Positions 8,187 through 15,236 of a stretch of 60,623 nucleotides of DNA are shown here, piece after piece; the first letter of the stretch is position 1, and each line of letters opens with the position of its first letter. Origin of the DNA: Bradyrhizobium campsiandrae (GTDB lineage: Bacteria; Pseudomonadota; Alphaproteobacteria; Rhizobiales; Xanthobacteraceae). The DNA lies in the NCBI RefSeq assembly GCF_014529705.1, contig NZ_JAANIH010000055.1, positions 1 through 60,623 on the forward strand, given 5' to 3'. Position numbers and translations under genes: made by a program. The notes beneath the pieces were generated by a model. The model saw nothing but the letters and a program-made list of their open reading frames with translations. It ran no database searches and was not told the DNA's origin.

Positions 8187-8373
8187 CCGTCTCGCTCCCT
8201 GTCCCTTGCCCCTCCGTCCGTACCATTACGCGCGTGAACCGCTGGACGGAAAATGCCTTTGCTGCGACGCATGGAGCCATGCGTTGCTCATGTCGTTGAC
8301 AGCTAGATTCACCGATATGTACCTTCGGCTCAAGCAAGAAATGAACGAGGGCCGCGCGGCAAGGAGTCAAATC

Positions 8374-9540
8374 ATGGATTTCGCGCTCACCGATCAGCAG
8401 GAAGCCATCCGCGATGCCATCGCCAAGATCTGCGAAGGCTTTCCCGATGCCTATTGGCTGAAGAAGGACCACGACGGCGGCTTTCCGCACGATTTTCACA
8501 AGGCGCTGGCCGACGCTGGCTGGCTCGGCATCTGCGTGCCGGAAGAATATGGCGGCTCCGGCCTCGGCATCACCGAAGCTGCAATCATGATGCGCACCAT
8601 CGCGGAGTCCGGCGCCGGCATGTCCGGCGCCTCCGCGGTGCACATCAACGTATTCGGCCTCAACCCCGTCGTCGTGTTCGGCACCGAGGAACAACGCAAG
8701 CGGATGCTGCCGCCGATGGTCGAGGGCCGCGAGAAGGCGTGCTTTGCCGTGACCGAACCCAACACCGGGCTCAACACCACGCAGCTCAAGACCCGCGCCG
8801 TCGCCAAGAACGACCGCTACGTCGTCAACGGCCAGAAGGTGTGGATTTCGACCGCCCAGGTCGCGCACAAGATCCTGCTGCTCGCGCGCACCACCCCGCT
8901 GGAGGAGGTGCGCTCGCCGACGCACGGGCTCAGCCTGTTCTATACCGATTTCGATCGCAACAGGATCAAGGTCCACGAGATCGAGAAGATGGGCCGCAAG
9001 ATCGTCGATTCCAACGAGCTGTTCTTCGAGGACTTTGAAATTCCGATGGAGGACCGCATCGGCGAAGAGGGCAAAGGGTTTCAGTACATTCTGGAAGGCA
9101 TGAATCCCGAGCGGATTCTGATCGCGGCCGAAGCCGTCGGCCTCGGCAAGCTCGCGCTGTCGCGCGCGACGGAATATGCCAAGACTCGGATCGTGTTCAA
9201 TCGTCCGATCGGCAAGAATCAAGGCATCCAGCATCCGCTTGCGGTGAACTGGGTCGAGCTCGAGGCGGCCTGGCTGATGGTGATGCAGGCAGCCTGGCAA
9301 TACGACAAGGGCCTGCCCTGCGGCGCTGGCGCGAATGCCGCGAAATATTTCGCGGGCGAAGCCGGATACCATGCCTGCGAGCAGGCGGTGATGACCCATG
9401 GCGGCTTCGGCTATGCCAAGGAATTCCACGTCGAACGCTATTTGCGCGAGGTGCTGATCCCGCGCATCGCGCCGGTCAGCCCGCAGCTCGCGCTCAGCTT
9501 CATCGCGGAGAAGGTGCTGGGTCTCGCCAAGTCGTACTGA
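8374..9540 (+). CDS. acyl-CoA dehydrogenase
   Basis: The 388-residue flavoprotein starts at ATG after AAGGAG at ideal spacing. The family features are EEYGGSGLG (58-65), FAVTEPNTGLNTT (125-137), WISTAQ (157-162) and the C-terminal HGGFGYAKEFHVERYLRE. The usual catalytic Glu in the C-terminal YEGT motif is absent (the segment reads RIAPVSPQL), but Glu246 in GMNPERILIA aligns with the base used by isovaleryl-CoA dehydrogenase. It should oxidise a short or branched acyl-CoA and pass electrons to ETF. It faces the acyl-CoA synthetase gene. Confidence 0.93.
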   Translation: MDFALTDQQEAIRDAIAKICEGFPDAYWLKKDHDGGFPHDFHKALADAGWLGICVPEEYGGSGLGITEAAIMMRTIAESGAGMSGASAVHINVFGLNPVVVFGTEEQRKRMLPPMVEGREKACFAVTEPNTGLNTTQLKTRAVAKNDRYVVNGQKVWISTAQVAHKILLLARTTPLEEVRSPTHGLSLFYTDFDRNRIKVHEIEKMGRKIVDSNELFFEDFEIPMEDRIGEEGKGFQYILEGMNPERILIAAEAVGLGKLALSRATEYAKTRIVFNRPIGKNQGIQHPLAVNWVELEAAWLMVMQAAWQYDKGLPCGAGANAAKYFAGEAGYHACEQAVMTHGGFGYAKEFHVERYLREVLIPRIAPVSPQLALSFIAEKVLGLAKSY

Positions 9541-9559
9541 CGTCGTACTGAACTTTTTT

Positions 9560-11131
9560 CTATTCCGTGGCGATCCGCTCCATCGCCATGGCGCGAAGCT
9601 TGGCGCGCTGGATCTTGACGCCGTTGGCACTGTCGGTGACGGGAAAGGCGTCCACGATATAGAGCCGCGCCGGCACCTTGTAGCCGGCAAGCCGCTCGCG
9701 CAGACGCGCGATCAGCGTCTCCTGTTGCGGAGGCGCGTCAGCCGGGATGACAAACGCAACGCAGCGCGCCTGGCCCTTCAGATCGACCGCGACAACCTGG
9801 GCATCGGCAACGCCGTCGCAGGATTTGAGCTCGTCCTCGATCTCCCCGGGCGCGACCAGGAAGCCGCCGAGGCGCATGGCATCGCCGGCGCGGGTCTCAT
9901 AGACGAACGACCCGTCGCCGCGGAGGCGGCCGATGTCGCCGGTCCGGAAGAAGCCGTCCGAAGTGATCGCATCGCGCGTAGCCTCGGGATTGCCGAAATA
10001 GCCGAGGAAGCGCGATGGCGCGCTGATCTCGATCTCGCCGGAGACGCCAGGCGCTGCGAGCTCACGAGTTTCGGTGTCGCGCACGCGGACCTTGGCGTCC
10101 GGGGACATCGGCTGGCCGCCGCCCTCGATGCGATCGGCAAAGGCGTCGCCGGGTCGGGCGATCGAGAACAGCGCCTGCACCTCGCTCGAGCCGTAGAGGC
10201 CGAACAGCGGCAGGCCGCGCGCCTCGGCCTCCGCGGCAAGCTCGCGCCAGCCGGGCTGGAACGCGGCAAAGCCGCAGACTTCGACATGCGGAAACGGGCG
10301 TGGCGCCGAGGTGAGGGCGAGGATGCGGCGGAACATCTCGTCGGAGCCGAAGCTGTGCGTGATCTTGTGCTCGCCGAGGATCTTCAGCGCCGGCGCCGCT
10401 TCGAACGCGTCGAGCACATGGACGGTCGCGCCGGCGGCGATGAAGCCGAGCAGGCTCGTCATGCCGAAGGTGCCGCAGAACGGCAGCATCGCCAGCAGCG
10501 CGTGGCGCTGCGGGGAAAGCCGGAGCGCCACGGCAACGGCCCTGGCGTGGGTCGCGAGCGTCCGCTGTGAATGCGCGACCAGTTTTGGTCCCTTGGTCGT
10601 GCCCGATGTGGTGTAGAGCAGCACCGGCAGATCGACCTCGCCCTGGGACAGAGCTGGCGGATAAGGCTTGTCGAAGGCGTCGAAATGCACACAGGGCCAT
10701 TGCGCGGGGATCGTAGCGGCGCCGACGACCGCGAGTTTTTGCAGCGCGGGGACTTCGTCCCTGGCGATGTCGGCGAGAATGGCGGCGAAATCGATCGAGC
10801 GGAACGCCGCCTCGATCATCAGCAGTTTCGCCCCGGACAGCTTCAGCAGATGCTCGACCTCCGCGCTGCGGTAGCGCGTATTGACGGCGGCAACGATCGC
10901 ACCCCGCCGGGCGGCGGCCAACAGCAGCGCGATCCATTCGACCCGGTTGACCAGCCAGACTGCGACGACGTCGCCCCTGCCGATGCCCTGCGCGGCAAGC
11001 CAGGCCGTGGTCTGCCCGACCTTCCCGGCGAATTCGGCGCGCGACACCGGCGTGCCGTCGAACACGAAGGCGGGCTCGGCAGCGCTCTCCGATTCGATCA
11101 GCGATTGCAGTGAAACTTCGTCGGCATGCAT
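9560..11131 (-). CDS. AMP-forming acyl-CoA synthetase
   Basis: The 523-residue protein of the ANL superfamily has the ATP-binding loop LLYTTSGTTKGPK, the GLYGSSE motif, the hinge TGDIGRLRGDG and a C-terminal ANGVKIQRAKLR carrying the adenylation lysine. It activates a carboxylic acid to its CoA thioester with ATP; the substrate may be aromatic, medium-chain or dicarboxylic. The ATG starting MHADEVS is used, though the RBS is weak, and a longer form starting nine codons upstream is possible. With the neighbouring dehydrogenase, hydratase and lyase it would supply a full acid-degradation route. Confidence 0.9.
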   Translation of the reverse strand: MHADEVSLQSLIESESAAEPAFVFDGTPVSRAEFAGKVGQTTAWLAAQGIGRGDVVAVWLVNRVEWIALLLAAARRGAIVAAVNTRYRSAEVEHLLKLSGAKLLMIEAAFRSIDFAAILADIARDEVPALQKLAVVGAATIPAQWPCVHFDAFDKPYPPALSQGEVDLPVLLYTTSGTTKGPKLVAHSQRTLATHARAVAVALRLSPQRHALLAMLPFCGTFGMTSLLGFIAAGATVHVLDAFEAAPALKILGEHKITHSFGSDEMFRRILALTSAPRPFPHVEVCGFAAFQPGWRELAAEAEARGLPLFGLYGSSEVQALFSIARPGDAFADRIEGGGQPMSPDAKVRVRDTETRELAAPGVSGEIEISAPSRFLGYFGNPEATRDAITSDGFFRTGDIGRLRGDGSFVYETRAGDAMRLGGFLVAPGEIEDELKSCDGVADAQVVAVDLKGQARCVAFVIPADAPPQQETLIARLRERLAGYKVPARLYIVDAFPVTDSANGVKIQRAKLRAMAMERIATE

Positions 11132-11164
11132 GGCAACCGGAGTAGCCCGATCGCGCAAACCTGT

Positions 11165-11800
11165 CTACTTGGTGCCGAACATCCGGTCGCCGGCATCGCC
11201 CAGGCCCGGCACGATGTAGCCGTGGTCGTTGAGCCGCTCATCGACTGCGGCGGTCCAGATCGGCACGTCAGGGTGCTCGCTCTGGAACTGCGCGATGCCC
11301 TCGGGCGCCGCCAAGAGGCACACGAAGCGGATATCGCGCGCGCCGCGGTCCTTGAGCAGGGACGCGCCGGCGCAGGCTGAATTGCCGGTCGCCAGCATCG
11401 GGTCCATCAGGATCACGGTGCGGTCGGACAGGTCCTGCGGGGCCTTGAAGTAATATTCCACGGCCTGCAAGGTCTCGGGGTCGCGATAGAGGCCGATATG
11501 GGCGATGCGGGCGGAGGGCATCAGCGCCAGCATGCCGTCCAGAAAGCCGACGCCGGCGCGCAGGATCGGCGCCAGCGTGAGCTTCTTGCCGGCGATCTTT
11601 GGCGCCTGCATCGGCGAGATCGGCGTCTCGATCTCGACCATTTCGAGCGGCAGGTCGCGCGTCACCTCGTAGCCGAGCAGCATCCCGACCTCGTTCAGGA
11701 TTTCCCGAAAGCTCTTGGTCGAGCGGTCCTTCTCCCGCATCAGGGAAAGCTTGTGCTGGACCAGGGGGTGGGCGACGACGTTCACGCTGCTTGTGCTCAT
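11165..11800 (-). CDS. upp: uracil phosphoribosyltransferase
   Basis: The 211-residue protein matches Upp along its length: the PRPP-binding loop VILMDPMLATGNSACAG (about 129-145), the ILRAGVGFLDG segment, and the C-terminal uracil-binding GYIVPGLGDAGDR. It salvages uracil with PRPP to UMP in the cytoplasm. The length is usual for the family. The ATG lies directly next to the 3' arm of a leader hairpin and has no clear ribosome-binding site, which may matter for expression. Confidence 0.97.
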   Translation of the reverse strand: MSTSSVNVVAHPLVQHKLSLMREKDRSTKSFREILNEVGMLLGYEVTRDLPLEMVEIETPISPMQAPKIAGKKLTLAPILRAGVGFLDGMLALMPSARIAHIGLYRDPETLQAVEYYFKAPQDLSDRTVILMDPMLATGNSACAGASLLKDRGARDIRFVCLLAAPEGIAQFQSEHPDVPIWTAAVDERLNDHGYIVPGLGDAGDRMFGTK

Positions 11801-11801
11801 G

Positions 11802-11845
11802 CGGCCGATCTAACACGGTTCCGTGAAACTGCGCCAGATCGGCCG
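11802..11845 (-). promoter_or_regulatory. nested hairpin in the upp leader
   Basis: CGGCCGATC and GATCGGCCG form a perfect nine-base stem immediately upstream of the upp ATG, and the loop contains a second stem (CACGG/CCGTG with two bases between). The inner arm ends about one base from the start codon, and the region has no purine-rich Shine-Dalgarno, so the structure would cover the translation start. It could be a translational control element or an operator DNA dyad. Confidence 0.5.
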
Positions 11846-11967
11846 GAGGTTTTCCGCAAGAGCGCGAGGCCGGCCGGTCCGGCATCGCAACCTCCGTCCA
11901 TGCCCGGTTGCTTGCCTTGTAGGCAGCGATGGTCAATTCGCGGTCGATCGCGTGGCCGCGATTGGGA

Positions 11968-12096
11968 TTAGAGGCCGAGCCCGCGCGCCGCGAGCGTGAT
12001 CACGATCGTCAGGACCGCACCCCAGACCAGGCTCAACGTCATGGTCAGAATGGTCGTGGTGACCGCGTGTTCGAGATCTCCCCTGAACAGCGGCAT
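11968..12096 (-). CDS. 42-residue membrane peptide
   Basis: The ORF MPLFRGDLEHAVTTTILTMT continues into LSLVWGAVLTIVITLAARGL and a short tail: one transmembrane helix after a short charged N terminus. The start lies one base after the stop of the preceding 30-residue ORF, as in a tight operon. It is the last gene of a four-gene minus-strand set of small proteins. No known function. Confidence 0.6.
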   Translation of the reverse strand: MPLFRGDLEHAVTTTILTMTLSLVWGAVLTIVITLAARGLGL

Positions 12097-12097
12097 G

Positions 12098-12190
12098 CTA
12101 ATGGTCCGACGCCGGCGCCGCGGTGAGGCGCAGGCCGAGCAACAGCGCGCCCATCAGCGCGAGCAGCATCGCGATCTTGAGTTCGACCAT
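12098..12190 (-). CDS. 30-residue membrane peptide
   Basis: The ORF reads MVELKIAMLLALMGALLLGL then RLTAAPASDH: a near-perfect single transmembrane helix, similar in size to KdpF. It starts six bases after the stop of the 115-residue gene and ends one base before the next ATG, spacing expected of translated operon genes. I accept it on spacing and hydrophobicity; the function is unknown. Confidence 0.55.
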   Translation of the reverse strand: MVELKIAMLLALMGALLLGLRLTAAPASDH

Positions 12191-12196
12191 GTCACG

Positions 12197-12544
12197 TCAC
12201 CTCGCGACGATCCGGGCCAGCATCCGCCTCGCTCGCCCGGCCAGCACGATCAGGGGATTGCCGCGATTTGCGACGTCGAGCTCGAAGATCTCGCTGGGGA
12301 AAACCAGCGCGCACCGTGCCGGCGCGCTCTGACGGTTGGCAAATTCGACGGCCGAGCTCTTGAACAGGAATAGACCGCCGATGCGGCCGCGCGCCTCGCG
12401 TGCGACCCAGAGGCCGGCGGCATTGCGGCCGATGAAGAAGGCGGGAATGGCCTCGCTGATCACATCGGGATCGAGCGGCTCGAGCTCCGCCGCGGGCCGC
12501 TGCGGCGGCTGGCGGTGAACAGCTTGAAGAGCGATCGCGGCCAT
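12197..12544 (-). CDS. small FIGRN-type protein, first paralogue
   Basis: The 115-residue protein starts at ATG after GAGGAGG at ideal spacing. Residues 35-70 read AFFIGRNAAGLWVAREARGR then IGGLFLFKSSAVEFA, which parallels a second protein encoded 1.5 kb away (VFIGRNHRGQWIAQEQNGLY, then GGLFVSRAQAIKYAL). The shared domain resembles small DUF2188-like folds, with a two-strand hairpin and a helix; this assignment is by appearance. It lies in an operon with three membrane peptides behind a box-bearing promoter region. Function unknown. Confidence 0.75.
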   Translation of the reverse strand: MAAIALQAVHRQPPQRPAAELEPLDPDVISEAIPAFFIGRNAAGLWVAREARGRIGGLFLFKSSAVEFANRQSAPARCALVFPSEIFELDVANRGNPLIVLAGRARRMLARIVAR

Positions 12545-12584
12545 GGCGGCCTCCTCGCAGATTTGCAGGGTCATGACGGCGCCT

Positions 12585-12776
12585 TCAGGCGTGGAGATGC
12601 CAGACATAGATTGCGGTCTTCAGTGCGATCAGCGCAGTCAGCACGCTGCCCATCGTGAGCACGGCGAGCGCACGGAGCGCGACGCGCTTGAGTTGGGCCT
12701 TGCGCGCCTTCGATCTTCGCGCCGGGCGCTCGGCCCAGGCCATGGGCCGTTCCAAGCCCTGTGTCAGCATCGACAT
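12585..12776 (-). CDS. 63-residue basic membrane protein
   Basis: The protein has a very basic first half (ERPARRSKARKAQLKRVALR) followed by one hydrophobic segment (ALAVLTMGSVLTALIALKTA) and IYVWHLHA: an inner-membrane anchor with a positively charged cytoplasmic face. GAGGA lies upstream of the ATG. It heads the small-protein operon; a perfect leader hairpin and an 18-base box lie upstream. The partner of the basic segment may be nucleic acid, phospholipid or an acidic protein (inference). Confidence 0.65.
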   Translation of the reverse strand: MSMLTQGLERPMAWAERPARRSKARKAQLKRVALRALAVLTMGSVLTALIALKTAIYVWHLHA

Positions 12777-12794
12777 GTGAGACTGTCCTCATCC

Positions 12795-12820
12795 TTGGAG
12801 CGACGAGACGGTCGCTCCAA
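12795..12820 (-). promoter_or_regulatory. perfect leader hairpin of the small-protein operon
   Basis: TTGGAGCGAC and GTCGCTCCAA pair over ten bases with a six-base loop, ending 18 bases before the start codon of the 63-residue protein. There is no T tract, so it is more likely a leader structure or operator than a terminator. The leader of the second small-protein unit has a shorter hairpin at a comparable place. Confidence 0.55.
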
Positions 12821-12879
12821 TCTCCCTCCTATGATGAGCAGCGCAGCATAGGAATGCGAGACGGGCGCCAATGCTGTCG

Positions 12880-12897
12880 TATAGGAGCGCCATAAAA
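12880..12897 (-). promoter_or_regulatory. kdp-locus box, copy 1
   Basis: TATAGGAGCGCCATAAAA on the plus strand. It shares ATAGGA, six-base-offset CATA and flanks with three other boxes at this locus (consensus YATAGGARYSYCATARRR). It lies 103 bases upstream of the first start codon of the minus-strand small-protein operon. A partial copy (CATAGGAATG) is nearby at 12847. The binding factor is unknown; the partly palindromic form suggests a dimeric regulator. Confidence 0.5.
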
Positions 12898-12905
12898 GGC
12901 CTTCG

Positions 12906-13823
12906 TTAAGCCCCAACGCCGTCGATCAGGTCTTCGTCGGCAATCGCCGCGAAGGCCTTCCGGACCTCGGCGCGGGCCGCCTCATCCAGCGGCACGATCG
13001 GCAGCCTTGTGGCCGGCGACATCAGGCCCAGCGTGCTCAGCGCGTATTTGAGCGCAGACGGGCTCTCGCGGGACAGGCAGGCGATCAGCGGAACCAGCCG
13101 CTTGTGCAGATAGCGCGCCGTCTGCAGGCGACCTTGTCTCACTTGTGAGAAGATCGTCCGGCACAGATCCGGAGCGATGTTGGAGATTTCCGAGATCGCG
13201 CCGTCGCCGCCGTCGGCAATGGTGCCGAAGATGGTCACGTCATTGCCGGACAGCAGGCGGAAGCCTGATGGCAAGAGGCGGCTCAGACGCATCGGGCGAG
13301 TGGTGTCGCCACTGCCGTCGCGCAGGCCCACGAACTGGCGGGATTCGACCAGCCGCAGCAGTGTCTCGTCGGCGAGCGGCCGCAGCGTGCGGGAGGGAAT
13401 GTCGTGCAGGATCACGGGGAGCCCCGTCGCGCCGGCAACGGCACGGAAATGCGCAAGCATCCCCTCCTGCATCGGCTTGTTGTAGGCGGGCACGACCGAC
13501 ATGATGGCGTCAGCCCCGGCCGCCTCCGCACGGCGGGCCAGTTCGACAGCGCGGCCGGTTGCGTTCGACATCGCACCGGCAATGATCCGTGTGCGTCCGC
13601 GAGCGACGTCGACCGCGGTGCGAATGACGAGCTCCTGCTCGGCGGGCGAGAGCGTCGGTGCCTCGCCCGCTGTCTCGCAGACCACGAGTGCGGGAACCCC
13701 GGCCGAAACCTGGCGCTCGCACAGCGCGGCGAACGCCTGAAGATCGATCGTGTCGGCCGCATCGAATGGCGTCGGCAGATCCGGAATGAAACCGGTGAAC
13801 CAGGCTGAAGGAGGGGTGAACAT
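12906..13823 (-). CDS. DapA/NAL-family TIM-barrel protein with Lys-to-Arg change
   Basis: The 305-residue protein follows the dihydrodipicolinate synthase/N-acetylneuraminate lyase family along its length: PDLPTPF near the N terminus, ETAGEAPTLSP (50-60, the GTTGE-type loop), VPAYNKPMQEG with Tyr114, and HDIPSRT. The Schiff-base lysine, normally in GIKEATG or GxKDxSG, is Arg168 here (GLRDGSG). Without this lysine the usual aldol chemistry should be lost, so a binding, regulatory or changed catalytic role is likely. It follows the second FIGRN paralogue by 24 bases in the same operon. It is not the housekeeping dapA. Confidence 0.88.
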   Translation of the reverse strand: MFTPPSAWFTGFIPDLPTPFDAADTIDLQAFAALCERQVSAGVPALVVCETAGEAPTLSPAEQELVIRTAVDVARGRTRIIAGAMSNATGRAVELARRAEAAGADAIMSVVPAYNKPMQEGMLAHFRAVAGATGLPVILHDIPSRTLRPLADETLLRLVESRQFVGLRDGSGDTTRPMRLSRLLPSGFRLLSGNDVTIFGTIADGGDGAISEISNIAPDLCRTIFSQVRQGRLQTARYLHKRLVPLIACLSRESPSALKYALSTLGLMSPATRLPIVPLDEAARAEVRKAFAAIADEDLIDGVGA

Positions 13824-13847
13824 GGCTTGTTCGCCGAGTGCGCCGGT

Positions 13848-14096
13848 TCAGGCGGCGTGCTGCGAAAGATCGGGACTTTTGCCCATGTCGAGCTCGATCA
13901 CGCGTTGCAGCTCGACGATGGTTTCGGGGTGCCGTCCATTCTCGAACAGCGCGTATTTGATGGCTTGGGCGCGGCTGACGAACAGGCCGCCATAGAGGCC
14001 GTTCTGCTCTTGCGCGATCCACTGTCCACGGTGGTTCCTGCCGATGAAGACGATGCTGGAGAGCGCGCTGCACGAGGGAGGTTCGACCAGTTTCAC
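13848..14096 (-). CDS. small FIGRN-type protein, second paralogue
   Basis: The 82-residue protein starts at GTG, chosen because GGAAGGA lies at good spacing; the ORF extends further but without a better start. Residues 16-50 read VFIGRNHRGQWIAQEQNGLY then GGLFVSRAQAIKYALFENGR, matching the first paralogue. A Cys-containing N terminus and an acidic, His-ending tail flank the domain. It is in an operon with the DapA-like gene. The pair of paralogues in two adjacent, similarly controlled units suggests a family with one biochemical role and different partners. Confidence 0.72.
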   Translation of the reverse strand: MKLVEPPSCSALSSIVFIGRNHRGQWIAQEQNGLYGGLFVSRAQAIKYALFENGRHPETIVELQRVIELDMGKSPDLSQHAA

Positions 14097-14127
14097 GGAT
14101 ATTGTCCTTCCAATTGACGCGGGAGCT

Positions 14128-14144
14128 GCGGGATCTCGTCCCGC
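14128..14144 (-). promoter_or_regulatory. small leader hairpin before the second paralogue
   Basis: GCGGGA and TCCCGC pair over six bases with a five-base loop, about 31 bases upstream of the GTG start. The placement parallels the stronger leader hairpin in front of the other small-protein operon. Confidence 0.3.
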
Positions 14145-14206
14145 TGGCCGCCCGATCAATATCTTTCCGGATGGATAGGATTTCGAGAGAGAGCGCGCCG
14201 CGATCT

Positions 14207-14224
14207 CATAGGAACGCCATAGGG
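14207..14224 (-). promoter_or_regulatory. kdp-locus box, copy 2
   Basis: CATAGGAACGCCATAGGG on the plus strand, matching box copy 1 at 13 of 18 positions including ATAGGA and GCCATA. It is 110 bases upstream of the GTG start of the second FIGRN paralogue, which is almost the same distance as copy 1 has from its gene. It lies just after the stop of the 155-residue gene. Confidence 0.5.
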
Positions 14225-14237
14225 CTTTGGCGTTCGT

Positions 14238-14705
14238 TCAGCTAAAATTCTCGCAAGACGCCGGCTCATACAACGGGTCTGCGGCGCGGCGCACATTGGG
14301 AACGCTCGGCCGCGGCGCTTCCGCGGCCAGCGACTGGACTTCCACGAAAGCGGACAGCAGCGCAATCGCGAGATCGCCATGACACCCTTCGGTGGCGGTG
14401 TCGAGCCAATCGGGCAGTTCGCGTTCACGCGACAGCGCGCAATGCCACTCGCCCTCGTCATAGGCGATGCGGCGGACGTGCCACAGCGGCAGTTCGAGCT
14501 CCATCAGCGCCAGCGCCGCGTCGGTCCAGGCCTCCGCGTCGATCAGGTGCATGAGGCGTGCGGTGCGCTCGGACTGTCCGAGCGAGGGAAAGCGGCGGCA
14601 GGCCCTGTCGATGATCTCGAGCATCAGCGGCCGGGTCATGCCTTGCGCGTTGCGCAGGCGGTCGCCGAGGGAAGGCGGGTCGTAGTGGCGGAAAGCGACA
14701 TTCAT
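14238..14705 (-). CDS. hypothetical protein, 155 residues
   Basis: The protein begins MNVAFRHYDPPSLGDRLRNA and continues with a helical, Leu/Ala/Glu-rich body including RTARLMHLIDAEAWTDAALA and LPLWHVRRIAYDEGEWHCAL. The Trp-His pattern and Asp-Glu-rich loops could suggest a structured enzyme-like or regulatory domain, but I recognise no family. The ATG is preceded by a canonical AGGAGG. Its leader contains box copy 3, shared head-to-head with the kdp leader, so it is probably regulated together with kdp. Confidence 0.8.
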   Translation of the reverse strand: MNVAFRHYDPPSLGDRLRNAQGMTRPLMLEIIDRACRRFPSLGQSERTARLMHLIDAEAWTDAALALMELELPLWHVRRIAYDEGEWHCALSRERELPDWLDTATEGCHGDLAIALLSAFVEVQSLAAEAPRPSVPNVRRAADPLYEPASCENFS

Positions 14706-14798
14706 GTCAGCCTCCTGAAATTGGCGGCGGTCAGTCGGCCGGTTTCTTCAGGATGGCGGGACGGGCATTGGAAAACGAGACGGGAAGGGGAGGCGAGA

Positions 14799-14816
14799 TA
14801 TAGGAATCTCATAAAG
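14799..14816 (-). promoter_or_regulatory. kdp-locus box, copy 3
   Basis: TATAGGAATCTCATAAAG, 93 bases upstream of the start of the 155-residue gene. It is the exact reverse complement of copy 4 and shares ATAGGA and CATA with copies 1 and 2. Each site is itself an imperfect palindrome (TAT..GA.TC..ATA). Confidence 0.6.
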
Positions 14817-14867
14817 ACGGGAGGAGCGCTGTATCAGGGGCGAGGCGGGCGGCCCAACCGCCTGGCC

Positions 14868-14885
14868 CTTTATGAGATTCCTATA
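14868..14885 (+). promoter_or_regulatory. kdp-locus box, copy 4
   Basis: CTTTATGAGATTCCTATA, oriented toward kdp and 163 bases upstream of the first ORF of the kdp operon. Seen in the direction of transcription, all four boxes read TATG...TCCTAT, i.e. the orientation relative to the controlled gene is constant. It may be the KdpE site or that of another regulator. Confidence 0.6.
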
Positions 14886-15048
14886 ATTTCGTCCTAGCCC
14901 CAATCTCGAAAACCTATGGCGGTGGTGGCACGTCACAGGTGCGAAAATCCCGGGCGGCGTTACGCGGATCGCTTTTGATCCATCGCAAGATGACGTCCCG
15001 AAACCACGGAATGATTGCGCCAGGACTGAGCGCAACGAGGAGTATCCC

Positions 15049-15132
15049 ATGATGGACGTTCTCATGCTGGCGCTGGGCTTCGGCTTCTTTGCCCTTGCGA
15101 TCGGTTACACCTACGTCTGCGAACGGCTGTGA
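15049..15132 (+). CDS. 27-residue membrane peptide at the head of kdp
   Basis: The ORF MMDVLMLALGFGFFALAIGY ends TYVCERL and encodes one transmembrane helix. GAGGAG precedes the ATG at good spacing, and the kdpF start lies 11 bases after the stop, so it is probably the true first gene of the kdp operon. Similar peptides precede kdpF in other rhizobia, to my recollection. It may be a second KdpF-like stabiliser of the KdpABC complex (inference). Confidence 0.7.
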   Translation: MMDVLMLALGFGFFALAIGYTYVCERL

Positions 15133-15143
15133 CGGAGCGGACC

Positions 15144-15233
15144 ATGATCTTCGATTATGCGCTCGCCGGCGCCGTCTCGCTCGGCCTGCTGATCTATCTC
15201 ACTTATGCGCTGCTGCGGCCGGAACGGTTCTGA
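15144..15233 (+). CDS. kdpF: KdpF, small subunit of the potassium-transporting ATPase
   Basis: A 29-residue single-helix peptide, MIFDYALAGAVSLGLLIYLT then YALLRPERF, of the same length as Escherichia coli KdpF and with the typical Leu-rich helix and the Tyr-Leu-Arg-Pro-Glu ending. KdpF stabilises the KdpFABC complex in the inner membrane. GGAG lies upstream of the ATG. Position in front of kdpA supports the call. Confidence 0.9.
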   Translation: MIFDYALAGAVSLGLLIYLTYALLRPERF

Positions 15234-15236
15234 GCC

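Larger units (their letters stand above)
14706..15048. other. divergent regulatory region between the 155-residue gene and kdp
   Basis: This 343-base gap holds an 18-base perfect inverted pair (box copies 3 and 4) with arms 51 bases apart. Otherwise it contains the ribosome-binding sites of both flanking genes and no ORF I can support. Divergent promoters must lie here; I cannot place -35/-10 elements with confidence. Confidence 0.7.

Noticed and set aside
9541..9559. Duplicate GTCGTACTGA after the dehydrogenase stop
   Set aside because: An 11-base duplication next to the stop with a short T run but no stem; too small to call a terminator.
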